A DNA stretch of 64,000 nt from Styela clava (taxonomy: Eukaryota; Chordata; Ascidiacea; Stolidobranchia; Styelidae): contig NC_135252.1 of assembly GCF_964204865.1 (NCBI RefSeq), positions 13,103,383 to 13,167,382 of the forward strand. The letters run 5' to 3'. Under the pieces are notes generated by a model. The model worked only from the letters and a program-made list of their open reading frames with translations, was not told the DNA's origin and ran no database searches. A program made the translations under genes and the position numbers. The stretch's first letter is position 1, and each line of letters opens with the position of its first letter. Below are positions 9,842 to 22,091 of this stretch, in pieces.

Positions 9842-12800
9842 ATGTCAACTCTTCGTACTTCATTCTGGGAAAATTTGCTCCGAAAAAAGACGTTGACTGC
9901 AGATCTTATGAAAACAGGTATTGGGGGAATGCATATGTTATAATATATTGAAACACAGGCCGATGTGCATAAATTTTAGAATGGTGGACAGTGAAACTCG
10001 AATATTGTATTGAAACATAGTCTAGCTAGAACCATTTAACCAATATTTTCCATCCAAGGCATTTATTATTCATTCAAATCTCATAGTTCGAACTTGAAAA
10101 AAGGTTTTAAAAATATTTTTTTGAGTATTGTAATATAATACTTTTTGCATACAATTTAACTTGAATAAAGCATCATGAAGAATTAAAATTGTGCCATCAT
10201 AAGACATTAAGCCACTTACACCATAATATTTTCACATATTCATTGGTAAAATAAATATACAGTCTAATACCAGCTTTGTAAAAAGCATAATATGATACTA
10301 CATTTCTTTCAGATTTGCAAAAATGTTTAACGTTATCTGATCTCACATTTATGGCAATTGGTTCAATGGTTGGTAGTGGATTATATGTTCTGACCGGCAC
10401 AATAGCTCGTGACGTTGCTGGTCCATCTGTTATCATTAGTTACATTATTGCAGCAATAGCATCCTGTTTATCTGCAATTAGCTATGCTGGTAAGTTGAGA
10501 AATGACATTTTATATATCAGAGTAGCATGGTTTGATTACAATTCGGCTATACGTCCACGTAAATGAAGTCGTCATGTTTGTTCGTTAAACTACGTCAATA
10601 AAAAATTAAATAATATACGTCAATTTCAATCCTGTTATTATTAGCCGATTTGAAGCTAGTCATACCTTCATAATTGGTGCAATTCAACACTTCCGTTGCC
10701 ATTGGCACTCGAAAAATCGAATTTTCATTTTTGAAAAACATTTTGATATTAACTTTCGTTTATACTTTTATATAGAAACCATATGTCAAAACTGGTAACT
10801 TTTCCTTTCAGAATTTGGAGCTAGAATTCCTATTACCGGATCAGCTTACCAATTCACTTACCTGAGTATTGGTGAATTTTGGGCTTTTATTATCGGGTGG
10901 AATGTACTGATTGAGCATGTTGTTTCTGGTGCTGCAGTTGCCAAAGCTTTTAGCGGGTAAGAACTGTTGCATAAGTTTCCAACAAAATTTGTCACACAAA
11001 AATTTTGGAATTTTGAAGTTTTCTTCAGTTACGAATCTTACGATATTCTTGTTTTGTATTATTCCTACTATCCTTTGAAGAAAATAGCCAAACTTAAAGT
11101 AACTTAATTTGGTATTGGCAATGTTATCTCAATGCTTTGCCAAACTTAAGCACACTGCAGATAAGACAGATGAATTTTAAATAAAAAAACACTTTTATTA
11201 TCACATATTGCATATTTTCAATAAAGGTACGTCGACGGTTTAACTAACAATGTTGTTCGTAAATACTTGATCAAACATGCGCCGATGATTGGAGGGGGAT
11301 TAGTGGCAAAATATCCAGACTTACTTGCTGTTGCTATTCTCATTGTGGCAACTATTATCTTAGCTACAGGAGCTAAATTATCCAGTAAAGTAACTGCTGG
11401 ATTTGCGGGGCTGAACTTGCTTGTCGTTGTATTTGTCATGGGTGAGACAACTTATATCCTTTTTATATTCTCTTGTACTACAACAAGTACTTCAACTTTT
11501 GGTAGACCACTCATGTAGTGTTCTAGAGCTAGGCCAAACTATGAGCGCCATTCATCTACTTTTCTGCTTACTGTCAGCACATACTACGGCTCTCAAATAT
11601 TCAACACTCGTATGTACCAAGGGATGTAGCATCATGTAGGTAAAAGTTGTTATCTAGAGTTACATATATCAACGAGGACAGACTGAAGTTTGAAAAACTG
11701 TTATGGAAATGGATGATTCACGGACAGTATTTCCCAAAAATGATTTCTTTTTTTGACACCAGGAACATATAGAGTCTTTGCATATTACGTTGTTAAATGT
11801 ATTCAGGCACTGGTTTTTATCTTGGTGATTTGAAAAACTGGACTGAAGTGAAAGGAGGATTTTTTCCGTATGAATTCTCTGGGACAATCGCCGGTGCGGC
11901 TACTTTGATATTTTCTTATGTGGGATACGAAGTCCTAGCTTCGGCAACGGAAGAGGCAATAAATCCAAACAGGTTGAGTTGCATTATTTATAAATCACGA
12001 AAATATTTACACTACAATTTCAATACATACGCAAAGTTGTAAAATGATTTCAGCAGCAACTTGTCATTTATAATCGTATACGCGTTACTATTATTATTTA
12101 TATGTATACTACGGGGTCATACGAACAGTTTTCCCATTTTTAACTCATAATGCCTCGACTAAATTTATTAGTTTCAGAATTCTAGCGAAGACGATATAAA
12201 GCGTTTTTATAGTATAGTACATTGAACTATTACCAATCTATTACAGGGTGGAAAAGGCTAGCATGTGTATTTTCAATACTCGGTGGTTGTCACATCGAGC
12301 TAATCGCTAAGAACACCCTTGCCATTGTACCTCTAATCACCCTGCGCAAGTTTATAGGTTAGGATCCCTGAGGGATAACTATATGCGAGAGGAATTATGG
12401 ACTCTTCATAGAGGTAGGGTGATTTACGTGACAATTGTTTCATCAATAACGCCGTACATCCGAGACAAGTAACTGGTCCCATCCCCGACATGGACAGGTA
12501 ACCGGACAAGAATCCGTGGTTCGTCGCATCTTTATGTCGTCTTACTGACTTTCCTCTCAACCGAGGTGAAAATTCTTGCTTAATTCGTTTAATTGAGGTA
12601 AATGTAATTACGTAGAATGAGGTTTATGAAGTAACTCACAACTTCGTTGGAAAAATGCCATGGTTCGTAGGCTTGCACGTAATTGACAAAAATCAATTCC
12701 GTAATTACGGCCAAATCGATTACGTAATGACCCCGTAATTGCGATATTTTTTTCACACTTTTAAACCTATCATAACAACCAATTTAATCCACTTCTATTC

Positions 12801-15800
12801 CGAATGGGATATCGACAGTTGGGACAGTTTGGTTTTCATATTTCCGCCAGTACTACACGCCGGCGACAGATGCTAAAGACAAATATCGAGGAGTGAATTC
12901 AAATTAATTTTATTCTGATTTTTATCTTTTGTGTTAGCTTTGATTTTCCTTTATCAACTTTATCACCCAATTTTATGCGATCAATTTTATCATTACCAAC
13001 ACTGGTAAGTGGTAATATTTATGAAACGATAGTTGACTTTTTTAAAATCGTATTAACGTATTAATACGAGTTTCGTATTGAATAAAAATTCCGGGTTTCT
13101 AATTTATAAATCAACGACGAGCGTATTCTCCCGTTTGATTATACTTGCGCTTGCCTCGCGACGAAGACTTGTTATTATACCGTCATTTTACATTATCCGA
13201 CTTTACTACCTAGTTAGCATTTTATAATAATTATTGATGCCGACTTATTGACGATATTCCGATTACCATGCTTCTTTTTACATCAAATCATTTCGCGGCC
13301 TAAATGTTATAGCATTATTTGCGATAAATTTAGATCAAATATTAATTATTTGCGCATAATTTAAATTCCGTACTTATATGACATGCCTTCTCCGAAAATA
13401 CAAAGTTATATCGCAAAACAATGCATTTTGTGACATTTATTTTGCACTCACGAAAATATTAATTTACTTTTCTAACTCAAGTCGACAATCCTATCGGCTA
13501 AGATCGACACAAGTTTGGTCGAGTGCCGGTGGTATTTGAGTCGACGATAAATCAAAATAAGTTGCCGCATTTGGTAAAGACTTAAAGATTTTGTAAAGAC
13601 ATATTTGGCCGAAATAGTGCGAATTTACGTAATTCGTAACTTCGCTTCCGTAACTCGAAATAATTCCGTAATTCCGTAAATTACGTGCAAGCCTACATGG
13701 TTGTAGTGAATTCTTTTCAGCTTGCATTCAATATTCAAATATTTTGATTCAATAAATTTCAGAGATATTCCGCTCTCACTCCTCATTGCTATGTCAACAG
13801 TTGTGCTAGCGTATGTTGGTGCTTCGTCGGCTTTAACTCTGATGGTTCCATACAACTTAATATCTGTATTATCACCTTTTCCTGATGCTTATATTGAATA
13901 CGGATGGAATTGGGCACGGTGTGTATTGTTTACTAATGTTTTTAAACAGCAATGGAAATTTATTTATTAATTATTTATTACGGTATTATACAATTATCAT
14001 TGAATGTACCAAAATCCCATAACAATTCATAACATGTTAATTTTGCCGTTGTAATGCACAGCTAGTGAGCGTTGATATAATCAGCGATTATAAAAAGATA
14101 ATTATCATTAAAGACAATATGAAAGTGTCAATTAAAAATTCACAATGAATATATGTTTTATATTGTAATAATAATGAATAATAATAATTTTACATATATA
14201 ATTCTGTCTTGCCAACAATATCTTCAATCATTTACTTGTATTAAAAAATAAAACCATGGACTTATATATCATTATCCCAGTGAGTCCATGATCCCAATTT
14301 TGAACTAATTTACCGCATGAGTTTAATAGGTGGACATGTTTTTTTCACGATATACGCCAGGTATATCGTAGCGGTTGGTTCAATTGCCGCTATGTCCACT
14401 GCAATGTTATCAGCAATGTACGTTGTTCCTCGGTATTTCTTTGCCATGTCTAGGGATGGTTTGTTGATGACTATATTCGCAAAAGTCAGTGGAACAACAC
14501 AAGTGAGTTCGTTCGACCAAATTTTTTGTCAGTACCTAGTAGACCATTGTCCAAGTTGTATCACAATTCTTTTATTATGTGAAATGAGATTTTATCGTTC
14601 GTTGCCAAAAGAAAGTCAAAGCCCAAAGTATATATGAGTATTCTAAAAGCATGACAAATTCAATATAACAGCGGATTATAAATATTGAACGCGTTCGAGT
14701 TTCAGTTCATATGATTGATTCGTGGTTAGAACTACGATCGTAACTTCAATTACTTAGAAATGCCCTAATGCTTCTTATCAAATCTGTTGTTGTGGTTTGT
14801 CTGCTTCATATAAATTTTCACATTAAAAATTTATGTATTTTCAGGTTCCTATTTTTGCGATTGTTGTGACTGGGATCATGTGTATATTATTTGCCGTAGT
14901 TTTTGAGTTGCATGCCCTCGTCGAATTCATTTCTATCGGGCAACTTCTTGCCTGTACTTTTGTTTCAATATGCGTCATAAAGCTCAGATACCAACCAAAT
15001 ACTATAACAAGGTAAAAACGGGTAATAAAACAACTTTGCCAGAATAGACCATCAACAATTAGTTGCGTCTGAAATGCGTTCAAGAGATACCCAAACTCAT
15101 CTGCCACAATTCGCAGATGGAAGTATTGGTTTCTGCACAGTTTGTGATAAATATAGATCAAGCCACTCATTATCTCAAAATAAAAGCAAGTGCCTATGAG
15201 TTTTTTTAAATGCTTGGATAATGGTCAGAAAACGCTAGGAATGCACAGTAATATATTTCAATTTTCAAAAATTCAGGTTTGTAGAACTGCATCATTTTGG
15301 AGATTATGAACGGCTTTTGGATACAGAAGAAACAAATGAGGTTTCATCTAATGGAAGAGTAGTGGAAACTGATCGGTCACGCCTGACTGAAACTTCTGTA
15401 ATTTCAGAAATGGAAATAGAATCGAACGATGCCTCGTATGCATCCCCTAAAAGTGAAACAACAAAATCGAACACGACAGACGAAGATCTCTGGCTAAATA
15501 GCGAACATATAGTGGGCACCGTGAAAACAGAAGTTTTATCTAGTAGATTTGGATATATTTTTCAGCCATTGACTATATATGAAGCTGGTTCCGTTCCAAG
15601 CTATCTACTTATTATTTCCACATTCGCGGTGACAATTGTTGTTGCATTCTGCCTCTTCACGCACGAGTATATCACTTCGTGGTGGAGTATTCTAATAATT
15701 TGCATATTCTCTCTAATTGCTGTTGTCTCGCTTCTTCTACTTCTCACATTCAACCAAGACGAAACTATCAAAACATTTACGGTAAGTTTGCGTAAGCAAC

Positions 15801-16597
15801 GAGTTCAATCATAGACGCATCTAATGAGGTTTGTCCTAATTTAACCAAAATTTATTTATCTTACCACAGGTTCCAGCAGTTCCATTTTTACCTTTTGTTA
15901 GTGTAATAATCAACATTGTTCTTATTCTGAAACTCCAACCAATGACGTGGATACGACTTGGTATTTGGTGCACAATAGGTAAGAGAAAAGTGAAATCCAA
16001 CCGCTTAACGTAACTCGTTCTGAAAAGATATGTCATATTACCGATTTCTCGTAAAAAGGACCGAATTGATGAATAAACTCTGTAATACCACGCCTTAATT
16101 ATCATTCACTTCTATATGCTTTTAAAAAACAATGAAACACAATAAAAATAACCAAATATAGAAACTTAAATGCCATTGATTTAATTCTTTAATGTCAATA
16201 AAATTACAAAATTAATTTTCCTTTTGGCAAAATAAGCTTTTGTCCATATACAAATATCCTTTTGTTCATATATAATGTATTTGATTCTGAAACACATGGT
16301 GTTCAACCAAAAGTTGAAGTGTATTAAATATCACATGTCATTATCGATATGACGAGTACATGAAACATGTGAAGAATAAGCATTTTAATAATACAATACG
16401 TTTAATATATGCAATCAATCTAGAGTTTTGTTAAGCATTATATATTGGTTTACGAACGACTTCTTTCAACAGCTATTTACCCACTACATTTCAATATATA
16501 CTCTTTCAAATAAATTTGTTCTATTTTTGATCTAACAGGATTGATCATTTATTTCTGTTACGGATACAGAAACAGTGCAGAACGTAAGAATGAATAG
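9842..16597 (+). CDS. SLC7A4-like cationic amino-acid transporter family member, 11 exons
   Basis: Exons are 9842-9917, 10313-10489, 10812-10956, 11227-11441, 11807-11972, 13763-13918, 14361-14502, 14845-15011, 15277-15781, 15870-15978 and 16539-16597, total 1917 nt or 638 aa, matching the family's usual length. The protein is an APC-superfamily membrane carrier with about 14 hydrophobic segments. TM1 holds the unwound-helix motif GSMVGSGLYVLTG (residues 42-54). It is followed by SYAEFGARIP, GSAYQFTY, IGWNVLIEH, SATEEAINP and the C-terminal VPAVPFLPFVSVIINI. The M-V-G-S-G form and the C-terminus resemble SLC7A4/SLC7A14 more than the arginine carriers CAT1-3. Transport activity is therefore uncertain, since vertebrate SLC7A4 is poorly active in assays. 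Exon 9 encodes an acidic, Ser/Thr-rich cytosolic loop (about residues 425-480). The exon 4 acceptor is a weak AAAG. Confidence 0.93.
12240..12590. repeat. Possible interspersed repeat in SLC7A4-like intron 5
   Basis: This block is clearly richer in GC than the surrounding intron and has a 75-codon reverse-strand ORF (12333-12560) with no recognisable domain. Its compositional contrast and its position beside another transposon suggest repetitive DNA. I cannot name a family or see a target duplication. Confidence 0.3.
12666..13695. mobile_element. 1.03-kb inverted-repeat transposon with 7-bp target duplication
   Basis: The left end reads CGTAGGCTTGCACGTAATT and the right end AATTACGTGCAAGCCTA, giving terminal inverted repeats of about 17 bp. 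Degenerate CGTAATTACGG-rich arms extend inward. Perfect direct repeats CATGGTT flank it at 12659-12665 and 13696-13702. No transposase ORF is visible, so it is non-autonomous. It accounts for most of intron 5 of the SLC7A4-like gene. Superfamily is unassigned: the 7-bp duplication is unusual and may be an 8-bp one after mutation. Confidence 0.8.
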
Positions 16598-17758
16598 AAA
16601 AAGAAGTTGTAAAACTGCCTTCTGGCAATGCGATGACGATGAAAGTGCTGTTGCGACACTGTGTTCATTATGTTACTTTCAGCTTTTCTATTTAAACGAC
16701 TCTATTTAACATTGTCTCACAAATATTATAAAGTAATTAGGTAAATATTCAATATATATATTCTTTAGTCGCATTTTCATGGGGCTGCAGATAATTAATA
16801 CTTTCATATTGACTAACGTGTGGCTTATCAGGAACTGGAAATTCCAGCTAGCCATCCACGTGTATTGACAAATATAATTTTTCATTTTATCCCAAGCAGC
16901 TTTCCTTCTAGAATATTCATCAACAAACTCACGAATAAAATTTAGTCCTTAAGTTGAGAAATGTTGAGAAATGAGTGATTGCTTTCTGTTCTGATATGCC
17001 TCCGGTTTGGCATTGGTTAAAAAACAATTCTTTGCATAGTACAAATTACACCATGAAAATGGTAACAAAAACATTGCTTTTCGGGCGCTGAGGAAGTATG
17101 TGTACCAAGACGACGCACAACCTGAACCCTAACCTGGTACACGTACCATGTTTGGGTTGTGTATACATACTTACGGAGCACCGCTTTTCGGGGTGCAAAG
17201 ATATCTGATAAGAGCTAATTCATTCAGAAGCAGTTTTAGTAAATCCAACTATATCTATCGTGTTTGTGAAAGATATGATTTTTAATGAGGGGATCAATAT
17301 TTGAATTACCAAGATAAAAATGGCGATAAACCTAATACAGAAATAGACAAGTTTGTACTCCATGCTTTTATTATCCCAAACGTCAACCAAGTGTCCTAAA
17401 GCAGCTCAAATCAAAGAAAGAAGTTCAAATCAAAACACCGTGCCGTTAACAGAAGAAAGGTATACGTAAGAAGCGTCAAATATCGTGATTGTATAAAGCG
17501 TTAGTAGATGTCAAGATACAAATCCCCACAGCAAACATTCAGAAAAAAAAATTCAATTGCTAACGTTACTAAAAAATAATATTCAACACGAAGTTGACTT
17601 ATGGGTCGTTTTCTTAAATTGCTAATGTTGTTTCCGGGATGGTAACGGTTGTTGTGGTTGTTGTGCAGAAATAAACGCCATATGATTCATATATTTTAGC
17701 ATTTTTCTTCTGAGTAAATGAGTAATCCAAATAAAGGTATTATAGTAATGAACAATTA
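16598..17758. other. Tail-to-tail intergenic spacer
   Basis: This 1.16-kb spacer lies between the convergent SLC7A4-like gene and the first lipocalin gene. It contains the palindromic MITE at 17084-17182. I see no other gene, and no clear AATAAA for either gene. Confidence 0.6.
17084..17182. mobile_element. Near-palindromic MITE, copy 2, with 8-bp target duplication
   Basis: A 99-bp element runs from GGCGCTGAGGAAGTATG to CATACTTACGGAGCACC. Perfect 8-bp repeats GCTTTTCG flank it at 17076-17083 and 17183-17190. The interior holds GTACCAAGACGACGCACAAC and, on the other arm, GGGTTGTG. It is the best-preserved full-length member in the window. Confidence 0.9.
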
Positions 17759-19194
17759 TTAATGTAATAAATAGTCTGAAGGTATAAGGTCGCCACATTC
17801 AAATGTCATTAATGTTGTTGGATCGACGCCTTGCTTCACTGCAAGAGCTGTAAATTTGGAAATGTCTTCTTTGTTTATTTTGGGCTTCCTGGTTAAAATC
17901 TGAAAAAGCTTACGACCTGAAAACAGATGTTAACGCTGACGATAGTAAATATATTAATTTCCATATCATTCAATTAAGAAAATTGTACGTTACTTTGAAG
18001 CAGCTTAATTACAAATAATGCGATTCAATTGCAACAAAATTATAATATTCGTATACTCTTTTCACACATTTTAAGTTCAAGTATAAATCATCTCTATGTT
18101 AGATTACTATAGTAATGTTATGTACTGCAAACCTTTTCAGAGCCTCCATGTGACCAGTAGCATCATGTATAACACGCAATTATCCATTTTACATTATTAC
18201 ATGAAAGTACAAATTGTGTAACCTATTCCATCACAAAATGATCTCCCTCAACTTAGAGTATATCAAATTGTACATTTTATTAATTTATATTCAAAGACTC
18301 ACCATCGCGCATTGTTGTCAGATGATTATAGAAATTGGAATAGTCAGTCATATAAAAGTGCGGATGAGAGCGGAACCATGGTTCATCTAAAAGTATAAGA
18401 TTCGAATTTGTTTTGTTTCGATATGCTTTCCTTGGCAATTCATGCACCTGAATTTGTTTCAACTGCTCTTTTCTCGAAGTATAACTCTGCACCTAACTCT
18501 TGCCATGTTCCCTCTAGAAACGGATTATTTAGAATTGAAATTTAATTAGTATAAACTTGATTATTCAAACCCATTTCTATAATATTGAAAGAGCAAGCTC
18601 TGTCCCATAATAAAAGATGATTAAAAAAAAATTATATCTAATCCGATACTTACTTGTGTGCGACCCCATCCAATATTGACCCATAGAGTCGCGTGTTACG
18701 TCTTCAATAATACTCTCAGGGGACTCTGAGTTCATTCTAGTGTAAAACAATAGCATGAGTTATTTTATGCATAATTTATTCTTAATTAGAATTAAGGCGT
18801 TTGCGTTTTGGTTCATATTGTGTAAAAATAAATTGAACGCACCGGGGAAAATTGTACGTGTAGAACTTCATTGTATTCTCTGTTACGTTGAAAGGTGCAA
18901 TTATATGGCATCTCCACAATGCGTTCCAGTACCAGAAATCCACACCAAAAGTGAGAAACCAAACTCCTTGCAACTGCATATAAGAAAAATTGTGTGAAAA
19001 TGATCTTTCGGTTTATATTCAAGCACCATTGGGGAAAAAAATGAGAAAACACAAAATATTACCATTACCTATTGGGCGGAATAAGCATTTTAACATACCT
19101 GTTCCATATCGATTTCTTTTCCAGAATAAATATCTAGACTCCATGCACATGATAAAATCATAAGAATCAAGAGACCAGAAAATTTAGAGCCCAT
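17759..19194 (-). CDS. Secreted lipocalin A, 6 exons
   Basis: In transcript order the exons are 19194-19099, 18973-18843, 18736-18654, 18513-18448, 18386-18303 and 17916-17759, total 618 nt or 205 aa. The N-terminus is a signal peptide (MGSKFSGLLILMILSCAWS). Exon 2 opens with L-Q-G-V-W-F, giving the lipocalin strand-A G-x-W (G35, W37). Exon 6 carries the third lipocalin region, LFQILTRKPK, and the C-terminal helix KFTALAVKQGVDPTTL. C54 and C194 could form the barrel-closing disulfide. Lipocalins are eight-stranded barrels that bind small hydrophobic ligands outside the cell; the ligand here is unknown. The 33-bp intron-spanning frame change between exons 4 and 5 is required to keep the WQEL frame joined to DEPWF. 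It is a tandem paralogue of lipocalin B, in the same orientation. Confidence 0.9.
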
Positions 19195-19406
19195 CGTTTG
19201 TCCTTGTCATTAGCTCAGTGAAGACAAAGATTTGGAACTTCCTTCGAGGCAAATTGAGATAAGCATGGAATGTGATGAATTGATATCCTTCTCCGTCATA
19301 TGAAGGGTATTGATCTGTGAGCTCATCGAACGTAGGCCTACACTGATTTTGACTGGGAAAATTATATGACATTCAGTATCATTCAGATTCAAACAAATAT
19401 TTGGGA

Positions 19407-19414
19407 TTTATATA
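19407..19414 (-). promoter_or_regulatory. Possible TATA box of lipocalin A
   Basis: TATATAAA on the minus strand lies about 213 bp upstream of the lipocalin A start codon. It would place transcription start near 19380, with a 5' UTR of about 185 nt. This rests on the motif and its position only. Confidence 0.35.
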
Positions 19415-22091
19415 GCAGGAGTAAATGAAATTAGTTTGTCATTTTAATCTTTGCTAGAAAATATTGATAATTTGTGTTATTGATAATTTGTAAAAAAAAT
19501 ATTTCGATGGTTTTATTTTTCAATGGTCCGTGGAACGTGTGACAGAGACCTAAAAATTATTTGTAGTGTTACCAGATCAAAATTTATAATAAATATCATA
19601 TTTACTTCCTCTGACTATTTATGCCCTTGCTACCTAAAGAATAAAGTCAATATAGCCTTATGAGGGGTTGGAAGGGCTTTCCCAGGCCTAGAGTGACATC
19701 TGTTTATTTAAATTTCATATCTTCGAAATTGATTGAGCCAGGGTACTGCGTTTTCATTTGAAAGGCATCTAACCAAATGTTGTATGTTGCTTTCAAAAAT
19801 TTTCCCATAAGCATCAGTTGAATTCTTACAGCGTATTCCTAGAATATTTTCTAAAACAATTCGAGTAAGAGAACTCAAGTTTGTAAGAGAACCTGAGCGA
19901 TTCAACTGAGAGTGTAGTTTGTGGCTATTTGGGACTACAACACTTAAAATAAATAAAAAGGGTGTTTGGACCCGAGCGAGGACCTATTAATTATTGCATC
20001 TAATTTAACAAAATTTAACGATTATTAGCCAATAAAAATTAGATGTTAATTTCAATTCATGTCATAATTCGAATTCGAGGTGGAAATTCTCATTCGAACG
20101 AGTGTTGCAATGACATAGCTCGACACCAAGTGAAAATGGCTTTGGGCAGTAATTCTCACGTGAAAATGAATCATTTTCGACATGTGTACAAGTTTATTTC
20201 TGTAAATTAGGTCATTATTGTTCGATCCAAAATTTCATTTCAGATAAAACGAACTGTATTTAATAGGTCTACTCTAAAGAGTCTTTTTCGTGTAAAATTA
20301 CCAATGAAGAGAAATAAATCGGCCGTGCGGATGAAAAATTCTGAAGCTCGTAAAAAATTTGATTACCAAAACAAATTTAATTAGTTGCGATTCAATTGGA
20401 AATTTACTAGGAAAACTATACATCTGAAGAAAACCAATCATATTTTTTCGACCAAGAATAATTTATATGATTGTGAGTTTATGTCTTTAGTTTTAGTTGT
20501 TTTAGTTTATTGCAATACGTATTATACACAGCAAATAAAATAAGATAATTGAATGACTTTAACAGTTATATAAAAATAAAATGAAAAAAAAACAGTATAG
20601 TATATATGCTAAACTTCTAAATAATGAACCGATCTATATCCAGTATTTGGTTTTTTCAACGAAATCCCATCATACGTGTTTCAATGCTTAGCCCCCAAAA
20701 CACCACCAGCGTGCAGCAGTGGGCGTGTTGGTTAATTAACTGACAAAGCCAAACTCACCAATAATAACAGTAACCTGAAAACTAAAATCCCTAACTTTAT
20801 AAATTTAATTAAGTCAAATATACCTTTGGTCTCGATGCTTGATAACAAGCTTTGGTTACCTGCGCTTCCTGTTTCCTAAGTAAAATTGCGTTCATTTCGC
20901 TTTCTCCTGATTTTGCATGCTATTTTTACTGGCTGTATAAGTATAAACTCGAATAGGAATTTTACAAGAAAGGGATCAATAACCTATTTTAACCTGTATA
21001 TAAACTTTTCATATATATTCCATGAGGTTTTTGTGGAGATGTGTGCGTAGGAGCATGTAAAAGTATACGATACATTGAACAAACGCACATATTATTACTT
21101 ATCGATCTTTAGATCGGTAAGTATGTTGATAGGTATTTGTCTGCTTGTCTGTCTGTTTGTCTGTTAGATGCACGCGATATCTCACGAAGGCGTGGTTGAA
21201 TCTGCTCCAGATTTTGCATGTGCATTCATCATATCTCGGACCAGAAGCGTGTCGTATAATTAGCGAATTATTAATTAATTAGTGATGGGACACGCGGTGT
21301 CACTATAGAGTCATAAATCGAAACCGCAGTTTCGAGCGATAAGTCTTCGGTCTCCGACCGATATTCGCGTTCGAAACTTGTTGAAACAAATATAGATCAA
21401 CTTGCTTTTATCTGGTTAGCGCATGTGCGCAATATCAGACGTTTTGCAATGCTGTGTGTAAACCATTAGGTCTGGAATGTTTGTTATGGCCTTGCTTGGA
21501 AGAAGAGCTAGTTTCCTACACATCAATATAAGAATGAACGTTATATGACATTTGGAAGTGATAAAAAATCGCTTACATTTAAGTTACCGTACCGTACAAA
21601 AGTGAATTTCAGTTGACATCTGGAATAAAGTAATTTGTGGAATCGGTTTCTTGCCGCAGCGTTTTGACAAGCGAAGAGCTTGTAACTGTATTTACCAATT
21701 TGAGTTCAAACAAGAAGGCTCTTCTCTACCTTGAATTTACTAACCTGGGATATTTGAGAGATACAAGACACGCTACTGCTGTACAAAGTTTGAAGCAGGC
21801 GAGCCGTATTGAGCATTAACTACATTGATTCAAAAATTAAAATACGATACTAATCATTTCAAACAAGGCAAACAGGGAAGGACAGGTAAAATTCGGTCAG
21901 TTCAGTATGGATCACCTTACATAAATCTAACATCATCGTGTTTGTAATGTTAATTAGTGACATTGAGTTCCAAACATAGTCAAATAATTTACTTTCCTAA
22001 AATAATAATGATTCAATCGATAATTTTACCGAAAAATTTTGGTTAATAAATGACTAATTTTAGTCCCGATTAACGTTATAATAAACATCCG
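19415..22091. other. Spacer between the two lipocalin genes
   Basis: About 2.7 kb of AT-rich DNA. The only clear element is the 240-bp family copy near 21095-21370. A 60-codon ORF at 21637-21819 has no recognisable domain or exon signals and is not called. Confidence 0.6.
21095..21370 (+). repeat. 240-bp dispersed family, copy 2 (fullest copy)
   Basis: It starts with the hairpin TTACTTATCGATCTTTAGATC...GGTAAGTATG and continues with GATAGGTATTTGTCTG, a (TGTC)-rich stretch, TTAATTAATTAGTGATGGGA and GTCTTCGGTCTCCGACCG. It matches copies near 6217-6394 (reverse) and 53341-53576. Coding potential is absent. It may be a MITE; no target duplication is clear. Confidence 0.65.

Noticed and set aside
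18280-18492. Continuous reverse-strand ORF over lipocalin A exons 4-5
   Set aside because: It reads through an intron in the wrong frame for exon 4. The correct exon 4 frame (WQEL) is seen by comparison with lipocalin B, with a GTGCAT donor at 18447.
21637-21819. 60-codon forward ORF between the lipocalins
   Set aside because: No domain, no exon signals and no paralogous match; length is compatible with chance.
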